13,124 nucleotides of DNA. Origin: Bacteroidia bacterium. GTDB lineage: Bacteria; Bacteroidota; Bacteroidia; Bacteroidales; GCA-2748055. The translations under genes were made by a program, and so were the position numbers. The stretch is from the NCBI GenBank assembly GCA_004525825.1, contig SPBY01000032.1, positions 1 through 13,124 on the forward strand, read 5' to 3'. Of this stretch, positions 1-7,327 are shown in pieces. Under the pieces are notes generated by a model. The model saw nothing but the letters and a program-made list of their open reading frames with translations, was not told where the DNA came from and did not search any database. Positions within the stretch are counted from its first letter, which is position 1. Every line of letters begins with the position of its first letter.

Positions 1-1302
1 AGGCTGGTGAAGCAGGCTGTATTTGCCAATGCCACCATTGGTGTGAAGGAAATGGTATTTCTGGACATTTCGGCCAGGAATGACTGGGCTTCCTCCCTGG
101 CACTCACAGGAAACCAGTCCTATTTTTATCCGGCTGTGGGTTTGACAGGATTGATCAGCAACATGGTGAATCTGCCGGATGTAATCTCATCTGCCAAAGT
201 GAGGGCTTCCTACACCTACGTGGGTAACGAAGTTCCTTTCAACGTGGTCAACCCGCAACACACCATCAATGCAGGAGGAGGTATAAACAGGAATACCCAA
301 ACCCCGTTTACCGACCTTAAACCGGAATTGATCACGAGTATGGAGGTTGGTGCCGACGTGAGGTTCTTTACCGGGAGACTGGGACTTGACTTTACCTACT
401 ACAACATCACCAGCAACGATCAGTTTCTCTCACTTCCCGCCCCATCCGGTTCCGGATACACTACCTATTTTGTGAATGCGGGTGAAATCAACAATAAGGG
501 AGTCGAGATCACACTGAATGCCATTCCGATGAGCAGCAGCGTTTTACAATGGAACACTTCCTTTAACTTCGCCACAAACACCAATACGGTAGTTGAAATT
601 CACCCAGATATTGGCACCATCAGTATGGGAACTTCAGAAAGTGTCGCTATCCGCTTTGAGGCCGGTGGTTCCATGGGTGACTTATGGGCTTCCGCTTTCG
701 TACGGGACGCACAAAACAGGATCGTTGTATCTGACGAAGGAATGCCAAGGAAACAGACCGACTTTGCATACATGGGGAACGTGGAACCTGACTGGACCCT
801 GGGCTGGAACAACAATCTGAGCTACGGAAAATTTGGCTTAAGCGCCTTATTCACAGGTAAATTTGGAGGAGTAGTAATTAGTCAGGCTGAAGCCATGCTG
901 GATGGTTATGGCGTCTCAAAAAGGACTGGCGATGCCCGTGATGCAGGATCATTGGCAGTAGATGCTGCTCTTGAGGATGGATCACCGGTTAGTTCGGTGG
1001 ATCCAAAAACCTGGTTTCTGGCCACCGGTGACAGGAATGGTATCATGGAGTATTATGTGTATGATCGAACAAACATCCGTCTAAGCCAATTGTCCCTTTC
1101 CTATACTCTGAGCCTGAGACAAGATAGTTCGCCGGTGAATATGACTTTTTCACTGTACGGACGTAACTTATTCTTTATCACTAAGAAAGCACCATTTGAT
1201 CCGGATCTGGTGATGAGTACCGACAGGAATAATCAGGGCCTGGATAACTTCAATCTGCCAACCACACGGACGATTGGATTTAATCTAAACATAAACTTTT
1301 AA
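1..1302 (+). CDS. SusC/RagA family TonB-dependent outer-membrane transporter, C-terminal part (5' end outside window)
   Basis: The reading frame is open from the first base and ends at TAA 1300-1302, giving 433 residues that form most of a TonB-dependent beta-barrel. The signal peptide, carboxypeptidase-like domain and plug lie to the left of the window. Visible SusC-family traits are the strand LDISARNDWASSL near the start, SYTYVGNEVPF, the stretch DLKPELITSMEVGADVRFF followed by LDFTYYNITSNDQ, and NAGEINNKGVEI. The segment YDRTNIRLSQLSLSYTL and the C-terminal aromatic residue of LNINF (an outer-membrane insertion signal) also fit. The SusD-like gene begins 8 bases downstream, so the two are almost certainly co-transcribed and form the usual transporter-lid pair. 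Family knowledge says such pairs import oligosaccharides, peptides or other large nutrients; the substrate cannot be told from this fragment. The GTG at 7-9 is an internal Val codon, not the true start. The family call is secure. Confidence 0.95.
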   Translation, partial: RLVKQAVFANATIGVKEMVFLDISARNDWASSLALTGNQSYFYPAVGLTGLISNMVNLPDVISSAKVRASYTYVGNEVPFNVVNPQHTINAGGGINRNTQTPFTDLKPELITSMEVGADVRFFTGRLGLDFTYYNITSNDQFLSLPAPSGSGYTTYFVNAGEINNKGVEITLNAIPMSSSVLQWNTSFNFATNTNTVVEIHPDIGTISMGTSESVAIRFEAGGSMGDLWASAFVRDAQNRIVVSDEGMPRKQTDFAYMGNVEPDWTLGWNNNLSYGKFGLSALFTGKFGGVVISQAEAMLDGYGVSKRTGDARDAGSLAVDAALEDGSPVSSVDPKTWFLATGDRNGIMEYYVYDRTNIRLSQLSLSYTLSLRQDSSPVNMTFSLYGRNLFFITKKAPFDPDLVMSTDRNNQGLDNFNLPTTRTIGFNLNINF

Positions 1303-1310
1303 TATAGAGA

Positions 1311-2930
1311 ATGATGAAAAAGATCATATTTATCATAAGCGTAGTACTTGCCCTTTTCTTTAGTGGCTGTACTGAGAACTTTGAAGAGCTCAACACAAAT
1401 CCGTATCAGATTTCGGGAGAGTCTCTTGAACAGGACTTTAATCACGTAGGAGCGTATTTTAAGACCCTATGGTCCGGTGATTGGTTTGTTGCTATCATTG
1501 GTCATCAGACGATGCATAACCTGTGTAATACCTCCTGGGTGCGTCAGCTGGGCTGTCCCACTCCCTTTGTAGGGGGGATAAACAATACCACCTATTATAT
1601 GAGATGGTCCCCTTACTGGGGCCGGATTTACGGCAGCGTAATGGCTCCCGCACGTCAGGTGAAGCTGGTTGCTGAAGAGGGGGGATATGATGTCTTTGCA
1701 CAATGGGCCACATTAGTCATGGTCTCCGGTGCTCATCGTCTGTCTGCATATTGCGGTCCTATCATCTATACAGACTATGGTACCGCGAACAAGGACGTCA
1801 TGTATGACAGTGAGGAGACCCTGTATGACACCTGGTTTGCCGAACTGGATGAAATAGTATCCGTGTTCGGTGCCAATCTGGATTATGCGGGTTTGTCGAA
1901 ATTCGATGAAGTGTATGCAGGAGATATGTCCATGTGGCTCAAGTACGCCAACAGTCTGCGACTGAGGTTAGCCATGCGCATAGTCAATGTAGATCCTGCC
2001 CTGGCCCAGGCCGAGGCCCAAAAAGCCATGAACAACCCCGGTGGATTGATTATGACCAATGCCGACAACACGATGCTATCCCTGCAGGGAAATATCTTCG
2101 GGCCGGCTGTCTGTTGTTTCGCATGGGATGATACACGAATGAGTGCCTCTATGGAATCGATCCTGATAGGTTATGAAGATAACCGGATTGCGTCCTATTT
2201 CGAGCCGGTGAGCGATCTCTCCCTGGTCACGGACCACCCCACTTGGCCCTATAAGGGTGTTCGCGTTGGGGCTGAAATAGTTGCGAAATCCGATCATACT
2301 CCTTTCTCCACCATAAACAAGGATTTCAATGATGCCGGCATAGTTACCAAGCGGGCCCTGTACACAGCCCAGGAAACTCATTTCCTACTGGCTGAAGCAG
2401 CCCTGCGCGGTTGGACAGGTAGCGCCTTGACCTTAACAGCACAGGGACACTATGAAGAGGGTATTAAAATGTCCTTTGAAGAGTGGGGAGCAGGAGGTGC
2501 CGATGCATATATCCTGAATAATGCCGGTATTCCTCTGGATTATGATGATCCAGTGATGGCAGGCGATGTGAACGATTTCGTAAACAGGATTCAGGTGACC
2601 GTGGCATGGGACGATGCTGCCACCAATGAAGTGAAGCTGGAAAGGATCATGACCCAGAAGTGGATCGCTGCACAACATAATTCCATAGAGGCCTGGGTGG
2701 ATCACCGCAGGACCGGTTATCCGAAACTTCCGTACAATTATAGGAACGACAGCAGTCCTGATCATGGAGTCATTGCTGATGACGATTTCCTTAAAAGGGT
2801 ACCAATATTTTTTGGTAATTCGGAACAAGTCAATAATCCGGTCGGTTATGCAGATGCTGTGACAAAGCTGGGAGGACCTGATCTGATCAGCACCCGCCTC
2901 TGGTGGGATACAGGAGGTTCAAACTTCTAG
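1311..2930 (+). CDS. SusD/RagB-like outer-membrane lipoprotein (SusD-like_2 type)
   Basis: This 539-residue protein is the surface nutrient-binding lid of the preceding SusC transporter. The N-terminus is a lipoprotein signal: a Lys pair, a hydrophobic run and the lipobox FFSGC with Cys20. The family-typical FEELNTNP follows at about residues 24-31. Other hallmarks are GPIIYTDYG (149-157), a Tyr-Asp-Ser-Glu-Glu stretch, WLKYANSLRLRLAMRI (from Trp209) and a C-terminal region in which GG-P-D and LWWDT close the protein. Length and motifs match the SusD-like_2 branch of the SusD superfamily better than classical starch SusD. The start is taken at the first of two adjacent ATG codons (1311 and 1314). 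There is no strong Shine-Dalgarno sequence, which is normal in Bacteroidota. The gene is followed by an intrinsic terminator, so it is the last gene of the SusCD transcript. The ligand is unknown. Confidence 0.95.
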   Translation: MMKKIIFIISVVLALFFSGCTENFEELNTNPYQISGESLEQDFNHVGAYFKTLWSGDWFVAIIGHQTMHNLCNTSWVRQLGCPTPFVGGINNTTYYMRWSPYWGRIYGSVMAPARQVKLVAEEGGYDVFAQWATLVMVSGAHRLSAYCGPIIYTDYGTANKDVMYDSEETLYDTWFAELDEIVSVFGANLDYAGLSKFDEVYAGDMSMWLKYANSLRLRLAMRIVNVDPALAQAEAQKAMNNPGGLIMTNADNTMLSLQGNIFGPAVCCFAWDDTRMSASMESILIGYEDNRIASYFEPVSDLSLVTDHPTWPYKGVRVGAEIVAKSDHTPFSTINKDFNDAGIVTKRALYTAQETHFLLAEAALRGWTGSALTLTAQGHYEEGIKMSFEEWGAGGADAYILNNAGIPLDYDDPVMAGDVNDFVNRIQVTVAWDDAATNEVKLERIMTQKWIAAQHNSIEAWVDHRRTGYPKLPYNYRNDSSPDHGVIADDDFLKRVPIFFGNSEQVNNPVGYADAVTKLGGPDLISTRLWWDTGGSNF

Positions 2931-2953
2931 TTCACTCAATAGATAGTTTTTGA

Positions 2954-2993
2954 AAAAGAGGCTGTATCAAAAGGTACGGCCTCTTTTGTTTTC
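2954..2993 (+). terminator. Intrinsic terminator of the SusC-SusD unit
   Basis: Bases 2954-2966 pair with 2975-2987 in a 13-bp stem that includes one T-G wobble (2963/2978). The loop is the 8 bases 2967-2974, and a T-rich tail TTTTGTTTTC follows. The hairpin starts 24 bases after the SusD-like stop codon, so it should end the SusCD transcript and separate it from the propeller lipoprotein gene. The A-run on the left arm means it could also work weakly on the minus strand. Confidence 0.85.
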
Positions 2994-3074
2994 TAAGGTA
3001 TGCTAAATCGTAACGTGCTTATTTACTGCGTAAAAAATGCCAGGTACTTCTTAAGCATCCCTTAGAATGATTTC

Positions 3075-3102
3075 AAAAGGAACTTTTGAGACAGCTCCTT
3101 TT
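3075..3102 (-). terminator. Second hairpin in the SusD-propeller spacer, possible terminator
   Basis: AAAAGGA (3075-3081) pairs with TCCTTTT (3096-3102), followed inward by one mismatch and a C-G pair (3083/3094) around the loop TTTTGAGACA. It is related to the 2954-2987 hairpin in reverse orientation. T-runs lie on both sides, so it could act in either direction. No minus-strand gene ends here, so its role is uncertain. Confidence 0.35.
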
Positions 3103-3118
3103 TCTTTGGAAAAATCTC

Positions 3119-3126
3119 TATCTTTC
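3119..3126 (+). promoter_or_regulatory. Candidate Bacteroidota -7 element for the propeller lipoprotein gene
   Basis: TATCTTTC fits the Bacteroidota -7 consensus TAnnTTTG except for the last base. It lies 21 bases before the start codon of the gene at 3148. No TTTG was found at the usual 19-21-base distance upstream, so this is only a weak candidate. A separate promoter is expected here because a strong terminator precedes it. Confidence 0.25.
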
Positions 3127-3147
3127 AGTTCAACTCATTTCTGATGC

Positions 3148-6100
3148 ATGTATTTACCCGCTAGATATACTCTCTGCACTCTGATTATTTTTCTCCTATT
3201 GTCATGCCAGCGTGAGGCTCAGCAATTCACACTGCTCTCACACAAAAGAACAGGAATACATTTCAGAAATCCCATCAAGGAATTTCCTGATTTCAATTCC
3301 CTGGATTATGGCTATATGTTTAATGGTGCCGGAGTAGCGGCGGGTGATATCGACAATGACGGACTGGTTGACCTCTTCTTTACAGGCAATATGGTCGGCA
3401 ACCGGCTCTATCTCAACAAAGGCAACTTCAGGTTTGAGGACATCACTGAGAAATCCGGGATCACTGCCTTTGAATCCTGGTGCACCGGTACCACCATGGC
3501 CGATGTGAATGCCGATGGATTCCTCGATATATATGTATGCAGTTCCACCGACAGGCGACAAAGTTTCAGGAAAAATCTCCTGTTCCTCAATAACGGGGAC
3601 CTCACTTTTTCGGAGAGTGCTGAAGAGTATGGCATCGCGGACGTGGCCTATTCCACACACAGTGCTTTTCTGGATTATGATAAGGACGGGGACCTGGATC
3701 TCTTTGTGCTGAATCACTCCCTTGACCGCTTTGCATGGTTCTCCGAGGAAAGCGCTCAGCTCAGAACGGGCAGGGATCCCTGGTTCGGGCAAAAACTGTT
3801 CCGGAACGACGGCAACAGGTTTACTGAAGTCACCTGGGATGCGGGCATCTTCTCCAGTGCCATTAACTTTGGATTAGGTGTTGCGGTAGCAGATTTCAAT
3901 GGCGACCACTGGCCCGACATATACGTCTGTAATGATTATTACGAGAAGGATTATTTTTATATCAATCAAAAGGATGGCACTTTCCGGGAACAGATGGAGG
4001 ATTATTTCAGGTATATCTCTCTGTCATCCATGGGTTGTGATGCTGCCGATGTAAACAACGACGGAACTATCGATCTTCTCACCCTCGACATGCTTCCGGA
4101 AGATCATTACGAACAGAAACTGGTGGAAGGCCCCGATAATTATGAAAAGCTGTCCTTTCGTGAAAAGGCGGGGTTTTACTACCAGACCACCCGGAATATG
4201 CTGCAGTTGAACTGCGGGGGTACCCATTTTACAGAGATGGGACAATATGCAGGTTTCTACGCAAGCAACTGGAGTTGGTCTCCCCTCTTGTGCGATTTTG
4301 ATCATGACGGGCTTAAGGACCTTTTCATCTCCAATGGTTACGGGAAAAATGTGACTCACATGGAAATCCTCGATTTGCAAGTGGAAGAGGAGCTAAAACG
4401 GCGTGCAGGAGAGCCGAGCATGGACATGATGGATTTCCTGGATATGATCCCGGCTACCGTCCTGAGCAATTATATGTACAGAAACAAGGGTGACCTTAGC
4501 TTCGAGAATGTGGGAAAAGCTTGGGGATTTGACCAGCCTTCCCTTTCCAACGGAGCATGCTATGCCGACCTGGATAATGACGGAGATATGGATCTGGTGG
4601 TCAGCAATGTGAATGATTATGCCCACGTGTACATGAACAATGCTGAACGACTCAGCACCCATCATTATCTCAAGATCAAGCTGGAAGGAAGTGGCATGAA
4701 TACCGGGGGAATAGGAGCGCGCGTGGATGTATACTGCGGGGACCAGGTGTTTACCCAGGAGGCCAATCCTTCCCGGGGGTATATGTCTTCTGTGGACCCC
4801 GCCCTGATATTCGGACTGGGAGATGCCACGCAGGTTGACCGGCTTGCCATCACCTGGCCGGACCTGAGATCACAGACCCTCACCCATCTGGAAGTGGACC
4901 AAACGATAACCCTGCGCAATGATGATGCCATATTCATGGAAGAATCACCTCCACCGGATCCACAAAGACTTTTTACTGTCCTGAAAGATCCGGAACCTCT
5001 TCATTTTCTCCATGAGGAGAATGATTACAACGACTTCAGTACACAGATCCTGTTGCCCTGGAAGCTTTCCACCCAGGGACCCCGTATGGCTGCCGGTGAT
5101 GTCAACGGTGACGGGCTGGATGACCTTTTCATCGGAGGTTCAAAAGGAAAGCCGGGCAGTCTGTTCATCCAGAGAAAGGGGGGCAGCTTTGAACCTGGGA
5201 ATCTGAGCTGTTTTGAAGCGGACAAGGGAAGTGAGGACATGGGTGTACTTTTTGTGGATTTGGATGGTGACAGCGACCAGGATCTGTATGTGGTGAGCGG
5301 AGGAAACGAATTCTCCCGGAATTCGGACGACCTTCAGGACCGCCTCTACCTCAATGACGGAAGTGGGGGTTTTTCCAAATCCGAAAACAGACTTCCCCAT
5401 ATGTTAACAAGCGGTTCCTGTGTTGAGGCAGCCGACATGGACTCAGATGGTGATCAGGATCTTTTCATCGGGGGACGCCTGATACCCGGAACTTATCCCC
5501 TGGCGCCCAGAAGCTACATTTTAGAGAATGATGGAAAAGGGTATTTCAGTGATGTGACTGAGCAGTTAAATCCGGAGCTTATGAATCCCGGGATGGTCAC
5601 CGATGCCCTCTGGACAGATTTTAACGGGGATGAAATGCCTGACCTGATCCTGGTGGGTGAGTGGATGGCCGTAAGACTCTTTCTGAACAAGGGAACCGCT
5701 CTGGAAGAACTTGTGGAACAGGAATGGATGAAATATTCCGAAGGGTGGTGGAACACTATTCATGGGGAGGATTTCGATAAGGATGGGGATATGGATTATG
5801 TGCTGGGTAACCTGGGAAAGAATTTCCAGATCAAACCCACTCCCGAAGAACCGGCTACTTTCTATGCCTCAGATTTTGACAATAACGGTTCGATGGATGG
5901 CATTATGTGCTACTACATCCAAGGCAGGAGTGCCCCACTCTATTCAAAACTGGACCTGATAACGCAGTTACCGGGCCTCGACAAGAAGTATAAAGATTAT
6001 AAATCTTTTGCCAATCTTACCATCCACGATATATTCTCTTCGGATGTCCTGGAGCGTGCCAAGGTACTCAAAGTAACCCGGCCTGCCTCTTCCTATCTCG

Positions 6101-6477
6101 AGAACCTGGGTAACATGCGGTTCAGCCTGTCGGACCTCCCGGAAGCCGCCCAACTGTCCCCTGTGTACAGCGTGGCATCGGGCGATTATAACAGGGATGG
6201 TAATATGGACCTTGTTCTTGCAGGGAATTTTTACGGATCCCGGCAAAAGTTTGGCCGCATGGATGCAAACCGGGGAGTAGTGTTGCTGGGCAGTGGAGAT
6301 GGCAGCTTTGTAACGGTACCCTGTAATGAAAGCGGTTTATTCCTGGATGGGGAGGTGAGGGACATGGCACAGCTTACCTTATCCCAGGAGAAAGAAATCC
6401 TGATCTTCGCCCCCAATAACGACAGTCTGCAAATCTATCTCAGAGCTATTTCAAGCGCATCTGATGATCCTCTATAA
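3148..6477 (+). CDS. Large lipoprotein with two seven-motif VCBS/FG-GAP propellers and an ASPIC/UnbV domain (CRTAC1-like)
   Basis: This 1109-residue protein has a lipoprotein signal with lipobox LLLSC and Cys20. ATG 3148 is chosen because it gives this signal; ATG 3144 is out of frame and stops after six codons. Fourteen calcium-loop motifs of the form DxNxDGxxD occur. Seven begin at residues 67, 119, 176, 249, 301, 383 and 474, and seven at 651, 704, 763, 824, 875, 909 and 1013. Between the sets, about 522-590, lies an ASPIC/UnbV domain (IGARVDVYCGDQ, then LAITWPDL). From family knowledge these repeats fold as integrin-like beta-propellers that bind calcium and mediate adhesion or ligand binding; catalysis is not expected. 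Such lipoproteins are often found beside SusCD pairs in Bacteroidota, so a surface binding role next to the upstream pair is inferred. Some loops are degenerate: DFNGDHWPD at 249, DLDGDSDQD at 704, DFNGDEMPD at 824 and DFDNNGSMD at 909. The stop codon overlaps the convergent lipoprotein gene by 6 bases. Confidence 0.92.
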   Translation: MYLPARYTLCTLIIFLLLSCQREAQQFTLLSHKRTGIHFRNPIKEFPDFNSLDYGYMFNGAGVAAGDIDNDGLVDLFFTGNMVGNRLYLNKGNFRFEDITEKSGITAFESWCTGTTMADVNADGFLDIYVCSSTDRRQSFRKNLLFLNNGDLTFSESAEEYGIADVAYSTHSAFLDYDKDGDLDLFVLNHSLDRFAWFSEESAQLRTGRDPWFGQKLFRNDGNRFTEVTWDAGIFSSAINFGLGVAVADFNGDHWPDIYVCNDYYEKDYFYINQKDGTFREQMEDYFRYISLSSMGCDAADVNNDGTIDLLTLDMLPEDHYEQKLVEGPDNYEKLSFREKAGFYYQTTRNMLQLNCGGTHFTEMGQYAGFYASNWSWSPLLCDFDHDGLKDLFISNGYGKNVTHMEILDLQVEEELKRRAGEPSMDMMDFLDMIPATVLSNYMYRNKGDLSFENVGKAWGFDQPSLSNGACYADLDNDGDMDLVVSNVNDYAHVYMNNAERLSTHHYLKIKLEGSGMNTGGIGARVDVYCGDQVFTQEANPSRGYMSSVDPALIFGLGDATQVDRLAITWPDLRSQTLTHLEVDQTITLRNDDAIFMEESPPPDPQRLFTVLKDPEPLHFLHEENDYNDFSTQILLPWKLSTQGPRMAAGDVNGDGLDDLFIGGSKGKPGSLFIQRKGGSFEPGNLSCFEADKGSEDMGVLFVDLDGDSDQDLYVVSGGNEFSRNSDDLQDRLYLNDGSGGFSKSENRLPHMLTSGSCVEAADMDSDGDQDLFIGGRLIPGTYPLAPRSYILENDGKGYFSDVTEQLNPELMNPGMVTDALWTDFNGDEMPDLILVGEWMAVRLFLNKGTALEELVEQEWMKYSEGWWNTIHGEDFDKDGDMDYVLGNLGKNFQIKPTPEEPATFYASDFDNNGSMDGIMCYYIQGRSAPLYSKLDLITQLPGLDKKYKDYKSFANLTIHDIFSSDVLERAKVLKVTRPASSYLENLGNMRFSLSDLPEAAQLSPVYSVASGDYNRDGNMDLVLAGNFYGSRQKFGRMDANRGVVLLGSGDGSFVTVPCNESGLFLDGEVRDMAQLTLSQEKEILIFAPNNDSLQIYLRAISSASDDPL

Positions 6478-7230
6478 GGTCTCGATTAACTCTTTGTAAT
6501 TATTTATTATTTTCCGGGAAGATGTGCTGTCTATAACCGCTTGCATGGCTTGCTTAATCAAAGCAGAAGCATCCTCATCCAACCAATGCATATTTCTTCT
6601 AACAGAATTGGAAAGACTATCGGATAAGAGCTCAAGAGTCTGTTCGGGGTACTGTGATGTATGCTGTTGTTTTGCAAAAACTGCATTTAAAAGATTCAGG
6701 TACATCTTCTGGATCATTGGAAAATCAGATTGCATATCTACATCTTCCGGATCATCAGATTCATTGATTTCATTGCCCAAATCAAGCATTTTTTGTGCCA
6801 TTCTCACTCCAAAGACATCTATATCAACCAACTCCCGGATATAATATTGTCTCTCCATTTGGATTTCAGTATATACAATCATTAAGCCTCCATAGAGATC
6901 AAAATACCATTTGATGGTCTGTGCTTTCTGATACAATGGAAGTGAATCATCTTCCAGAAATGACAGATTCTCGATGTTTACCATCCGGGAAAAGAGCAGA
7001 CCCGATCTTTCACTGTCTTTGACAGGTAAGGTATATGGTTTCCCATACTTTAGCGTTTTGAGCACATAAAAAGCAGTTTCATAATTTTCCAAGTTCCAAA
7101 CAGTGTCGTAGTCGGGCATACCCAGCTTCAGGTATTCCTCCGGAGTATACGAACGATCTGTCTGATCGGGTCTTTTACAGGAGCTCAAATAAACAGAGAG
7201 AACCAGGATCAATAAAAAATAGTTTCTCAT
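6472..7230 (-). CDS. Lipoprotein of unknown function, paralogue A
   Basis: This is a 252-residue protein. I place the start at the ATG whose complement is 7228-7230. An in-frame ATG 48 bases further up (7278) would put a charged, unlikely 16-residue tail before the signal peptide, and the paralogue at 9037-9795 begins at the matching codon. The N-terminus is a lipoprotein signal ending in LSSC (Cys18), followed by KRPDQTD. The rest looks mainly helical and polar, with conserved blocks GMPDYDTVWNLENYETAFYV, SGLLFSRMVNIENLSFL, YYIREL, MAQKMLDLGNEINESDDP and SSRKIIN. I recognise no domain and no catalytic signature. Its stop codon lies inside the 3' end of the converging propeller gene. The DUF362 gene is 97 bases upstream on the same strand. 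The sequence looks more AT-rich than its neighbours. The existence of the gene is well supported by the paralogue; its function is unknown. Confidence 0.85.
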   Translation of the reverse strand: MRNYFLLILVLSVYLSSCKRPDQTDRSYTPEEYLKLGMPDYDTVWNLENYETAFYVLKTLKYGKPYTLPVKDSERSGLLFSRMVNIENLSFLEDDSLPLYQKAQTIKWYFDLYGGLMIVYTEIQMERQYYIRELVDIDVFGVRMAQKMLDLGNEINESDDPEDVDMQSDFPMIQKMYLNLLNAVFAKQQHTSQYPEQTLELLSDSLSNSVRRNMHWLDEDASALIKQAMQAVIDSTSSRKIINNYKELIETL

Positions 7231-7250
7231 TGCAATACAATTTTTTTTCC
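6472..7250 (-). repeat. Duplicated gene unit, copy A (partner 9037-9815)
   Basis: The coding sequence of paralogue A and about 20 bases before its start (AATTGTATTG directly ahead of the start region) align without gaps in the coding part to the copy at 9037-9815, in direct orientation and 2565 bases apart. Similarity fades within a few bases beyond the stop codon (shared TAGAGG) and shortly upstream of the start. Confidence 0.85.
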
Positions 7251-7327
7251 AGCTTAAAATTATACAATTAAAGTTCAAACGGAAATACTCAGGATCGGAT
7301 TCTGCCAGAAGTGAGTACCCGGAGAGC

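Larger units (their letters stand above)
2952..3104. repeat. Inverted pair of related hairpin sequences bounding a 153-bp spacer segment
   Basis: Bases 2952-2973 match the reverse complement of 3083-3104 at 19 of 22 positions, including GCTGT-TCAAAAG with one differing base in the middle. Each copy is itself the left arm of a hairpin: 2954-2987 on the plus strand, and 3075-3102 with a 7-bp stem and one mismatch. The pair therefore looks like the same terminator-type sequence placed in opposite directions about 100 bases apart. I see no coding sequence inside and no clear target-site duplication outside. It may be two terminators of common origin or a small MITE-like remnant; the sequence alone does not decide. 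Confidence 0.55.

Noticed and set aside
7..9. GTG as a start codon for the first gene
   Set aside because: The frame stays open to base 1 and the protein begins inside a SusC barrel, so this is a truncated gene and the GTG is an internal Val.
3238..3792. A 184-codon antisense open frame inside the propeller lipoprotein gene
   Set aside because: It lies opposite the repeated Asp-rich motifs, whose GAT/GAC codons read as Ile/Val on the other strand. This explains its length, and no domain or start signal is visible.
6524..6844. A 106-codon antisense open frame in lipoprotein A with an equal-length partner in lipoprotein B (9089-9409)
   Set aside because: Its similarity between copies follows directly from the paralogy of the sense genes. 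It has no start signal of its own and no sensible protein features, while the sense frame has a lipoprotein signal.
7231..7278. Longer start for lipoprotein A at 7278
   Set aside because: The extra 16 residues would precede and spoil the lipoprotein signal peptide. Paralogue B starts at the matching downstream codon.
7286..7317. Imperfect hairpin (TACTCA / TGAGTA) between the DUF362 stop and lipoprotein A, considered as a terminator
   Set aside because: The stem is only 6 bp with a 20-base interior and there is no T-run after it on the minus strand, so termination is not supported.
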